NCBI GenBank assembly: GCA_000708525.1
Contig: JMRP01000005.1
Span: 58,274-122,273 of the forward strand
Direction of reading: 5' to 3'
DNA from: Cyanobium sp. CACIAM 14
GTDB taxonomy: Bacteria > Cyanobacteriota > Cyanobacteriia > PCC-6307 > Cyanobiaceae
DNA: 64,000 nucleotides
The notes beneath the pieces are model-generated. The model was not told where the DNA came from. It ran no database searches and saw only the letters and a list, made by a program, of their open reading frames with translations. Shown piece after piece: positions 61,317 through 64,000 of this stretch (its first letter is position 1; the number at the start of each line of letters is the position of its first letter). The position numbers and the translations under genes were made by a program.

Positions 61317-62552
61317 TCAGCTCTCCAAGGCAAACCGGGCTTCCGCCTCGCCGAGGCTGCCGGAGAAGCGCTCAAGGTCTTGGCGGCAGGCGTCAAGATC
61401 ACGATCAGCTACTTCTTCTTTGGCGATGATGGGATGGAGGGGGATGCCAACTCGTGCAGCCGCCCGCGCCAGAAACTGAGAGAAGCGATGCAGCTCCTCC
61501 TTCCCAGGCAAATCGGTTTGGTTCCCTGCAATTGGCCCAGCGATCGTTTCTGCCTGCAGGAGCAGGGAGCGCAAGGGTTGCCATTCGGGATCTTCGGCCA
61601 CCAACCGCTGCAGCAAATCGAGCGCCGCCACGGCATCGCCACCATCAAGCAGAGACCGGGCCTGCATGACCCCCACCCCTCGCCGGGCCTCCCGGCGTCG
61701 TTGGCGAAACACCTCAGCCAGCTCCGGTGGCACCAAAGCCAGCGCCTTTCCCCAGTAATCCATGGCCATGGCGATGGCCCCGGTCTCAACGGCATGCCTG
61801 GCAGCGATGTCCCAATACCAGTGGTTTCGCCTGGTTTCTGTTGTGGCCGTGGCGATCCAGCCGGCGCAGCGGTCGAGCTCACCAGCTGCCAGGGCAAGAT
61901 CGGCTGCCTTGATGCAGGCATGGGGCCAGTCCGGGCGGATGTCTGCCAAGACCGACCAGAACTTCAGGGCCTGTCTTGGGCTGGCCTCGATCTCAAACTC
62001 TCCCACCAGCCTGGCGAGGAAGGGCTCGATCGGCGGCAAGCTGTCGTCACCGAAGCGAATCAGCAGGACCATTTCATCCAGTCCTGAACCGCAGAGGACG
62101 GTTGTCCAATCCGCCTCGGCACGCCGTCGCCACGTTTCAGAAAGCGAAGCGATTTCTAGATGGCGCCAGTTCCTGATCCGATTGGCCAGCGCTCCCGCGG
62201 CGTCACGTCGCTCCTCATGCGATGCCCCTGAGTGATCGACTGGGGCCGACCACAGCCCCCAGACATCAGGGACCAGAGCCAGGGAAGGATCGAGACGATC
62301 CGCCTCCAGGAAGGCCAGGTCTGCTTCGTGGACATGACCGGCGAGAAGCCAGGCCAGGCTCACTTCCAAAGCCAGTGCTGCATCCCAGACTGGGGAGGAT
62401 CGAAGACGTCTGACAAGACCCCTCAGTTCATCTGCCAGTCCGTAGCGACCGATCCAATGCAGCTGCTCCAACCAAACGGATCGGCTGTCCGAGGTGTCGC
62501 TTAGGAGCTGCTGGCGGAGTTCCGATGCCGTAGGCCAGCCAGAAGGGTTCAC
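61317..62552 (-). CDS. Alpha-helical TPR-like hypothetical protein
   Basis: 411 aa; helical repeats e.g. 'AWLLAGHVHEADLAFLEADRLDPSLALVPDVWGLW', 'HACIKAADLALAAGELDRCAGWIATATTETRRNHWYWDIAARHAVETGAIAMAMDYWGKALALVPPELAEVF'. Confidence 0.55.
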   Translation of the reverse strand: MNPSGWPTASELRQQLLSDTSDSRSVWLEQLHWIGRYGLADELRGLVRRLRSSPVWDAALALEVSLAWLLAGHVHEADLAFLEADRLDPSLALVPDVWGLWSAPVDHSGASHEERRDAAGALANRIRNWRHLEIASLSETWRRRAEADWTTVLCGSGLDEMVLLIRFGDDSLPPIEPFLARLVGEFEIEASPRQALKFWSVLADIRPDWPHACIKAADLALAAGELDRCAGWIATATTETRRNHWYWDIAARHAVETGAIAMAMDYWGKALALVPPELAEVFRQRRREARRGVGVMQARSLLDGGDAVAALDLLQRLVAEDPEWQPLRSLLLQAETIAGPIAGNQTDLPGKEELHRFSQFLARAAARVGIPLHPIIAKEEVADRDLDACRQDLERFSGSLGEAEARFALES

Positions 62553-62610
62553 TGCAAGAAAATCACTGGCACCATTGTGCGGCGATTCAAGCCGTCAGGC
62601 ATCGGAGCGG

Positions 62611-63876
62611 ATGGTTCGGATGGGTCGGGTGGTGATCGTCGATCCGGCCTTCGCCAGCAGCGCGGGACATCACGTCGACGTGAACGACCAGTTGCTGGAA
62701 GTCTTGTCCCAGCAGGGATGGGCCGTGCAGTGCTGGTGTGACGAGGCGGTGACCCGCGGGGGATGCATTGGCGTCTTCAGCGGCTGCGGTTACGTGGATC
62801 CCCGCCATTGGGCCGACCTGGGTGGCACGGTGCATCTGGCCAAACGGATGGAGCGGCAATTTCTGAAGGCGCTGGGACGGCCGGCGGGCGAGCCCCCCCA
62901 GCCGGTCATTGGATGGGTGCTCCATACGGCCCTGCCCTTCCAGTTGCTCGGGCTAGCCAGGGCTCTGCGCCACCAACCGCGAGCGGTAGTGGTGGTGAGC
63001 CTGATGTTTTCGCCAGGGGAAACCCTGGAAGGAGAAGGGGGGGTCCCCTCCGCGGTCGCCAACTGCAGGATGGCTCTCAGCGCCCTTGCGCGAGCCGTCA
63101 AGCAAGGCGGCCATCGGCTTCACCTGCAATTTCCGAGCCAACAGGGCCAGGAGCTCTACACACCAGTTCTGAAGGCGGCAGGCCTGAGCAGCAGCGGCCT
63201 TCACCCTGCCGTGGTGGGCACCGAACGGCGAATCGCAACGCATTCAGTGGCTCCCCCCCAGTGCAGCAACAACCGAGCGCGGATCCTTTTGCACTGGGGT
63301 GACACCAAAGTCGGCAAGGGTCGGCAGGAAGCCCTGGAAGTGGTGACCCGTCTCCTTAACGGAGGCCCCTTGCCACCACCGCTGGACTCTGCGGAATGGC
63401 TGTTCCAGCTTCACAGCGAAGCCCCGCTCCCGGAGTCTGAGCGGGTCCTGCTCGACCGTGGCCGCCAGCAGGTGAAGGGCTTCCTCTGGCTGAACGAGCG
63501 GGTTGGGCTGGTGCGGATGCAGGAGTTGCTGGCCGGGTGCGACGTGGCCCTACTGGCCTACGACCCGAACCTTTACAGGTACCGGAGCTCCGGCCTGCTG
63601 TGGAGCTACGCTTCCGCCCGCTGGCACAGCCGACGGTCCGCCGCCATCGTGGGTCGTTCTGGTGGATGGCTGGAGCGCGAGGCCCGTGATCTGGGACTCA
63701 CGTGGTGGAGTGGAGCAGATGGGAGCTGGCTGGAGAGCCTTGCCTCCGCCGTGATTCAGAGCAGAGCCGAAGCATCCCGGGGAGCGGACCAGTACACGGA
63801 TTACGGGCGATGGATGCTTGGCAATGGCTTTGCAACGCATGTGGCAGAACTGATCAAGAACTCTGAACCGACCTGA
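62611..63876 (+). CDS. Putative GT-B fold glycosyltransferase
   Basis: 'VVIVDPAFASSAGHHVDVNDQLLEVLSQQGWAVQCWCDEAV', 'RILLHWGDTKVGKGRQEALEVVTRLL', 'CDVALLAYDPNLYRYRSSGLLWSYASARW'; start ATG 62611 or 62620. Confidence 0.55.
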   Translation: MVRMGRVVIVDPAFASSAGHHVDVNDQLLEVLSQQGWAVQCWCDEAVTRGGCIGVFSGCGYVDPRHWADLGGTVHLAKRMERQFLKALGRPAGEPPQPVIGWVLHTALPFQLLGLARALRHQPRAVVVVSLMFSPGETLEGEGGVPSAVANCRMALSALARAVKQGGHRLHLQFPSQQGQELYTPVLKAAGLSSSGLHPAVVGTERRIATHSVAPPQCSNNRARILLHWGDTKVGKGRQEALEVVTRLLNGGPLPPPLDSAEWLFQLHSEAPLPESERVLLDRGRQQVKGFLWLNERVGLVRMQELLAGCDVALLAYDPNLYRYRSSGLLWSYASARWHSRRSAAIVGRSGGWLEREARDLGLTWWSGADGSWLESLASAVIQSRAEASRGADQYTDYGRWMLGNGFATHVAELIKNSEPT

Positions 63877-64000
63877 CTGGGAAGTCTGCAGAGGGTCTAT
63901 TCCTTGGTTTGCAGTCCCGCGGGTTGCCGGAGCAGGGAGCCTGCGAGACGTGGAGCAATGGAACATGGGTCCACTTGTCTAGGAGTTTGCAGAAAAACCC

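Noticed and set aside
63960-64000. End of window 'gtttgcagaaaaaccc' resembling a transposon terminal repeat
   Set aside because: Only one end is visible and no transposase is present in the window; cannot be supported without downstream sequence.

Overview
GC-rich cyanobacterial chromosome segment; gene content suggests the Synechococcus/Cyanobium group (inference). (1) ~1-21.4 kb is the baseplate, spike, ATPase and cargo part of an extracellular contractile injection system (eCIS, phage-tail-like). It contains a DUF4255/Pvc16-like protein, an AAA+ ATPase, LysM/tube, gpD-like, gpV-like spike, PAAR-like, gp25-like, two gpJ-like baseplate proteins, gpI fused to a beta-helix, a giant beta-helix protein, a Pro-rich linker/HhH protein and a DUF4157 double-zincin candidate effector. 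Sheath and tube genes are not in the window and may lie upstream. (2) 21.8-33 kb holds an NDH-2-like dehydrogenase and a tightly coupled seven-gene minus-strand operon: two DUF2231 proteins, a CuA-less (ARTO-type) terminal oxidase, a GMC oxidoreductase and a glucosidase. (3) 33-39.9 kb holds gamma-glutamyltransferase, a fused 5-oxoprolinase/hydantoinase, and an apparent antitoxin-toxin deletion chimera. (4) 40-56.9 kb is housekeeping: yajQ, SPFH/NfeD, map, rplS, tRNA-Trp, tRNA-Asp, gltX, polA, rfbD, rfbB, cysS. (5) 56.9-63.9 kb is a surface-polysaccharide cluster in which a GT61-like and a WcbI-like protein, encoded divergently, share an N-terminal domain. Family assignments come from reading motifs in translated ORFs; no database search was run.
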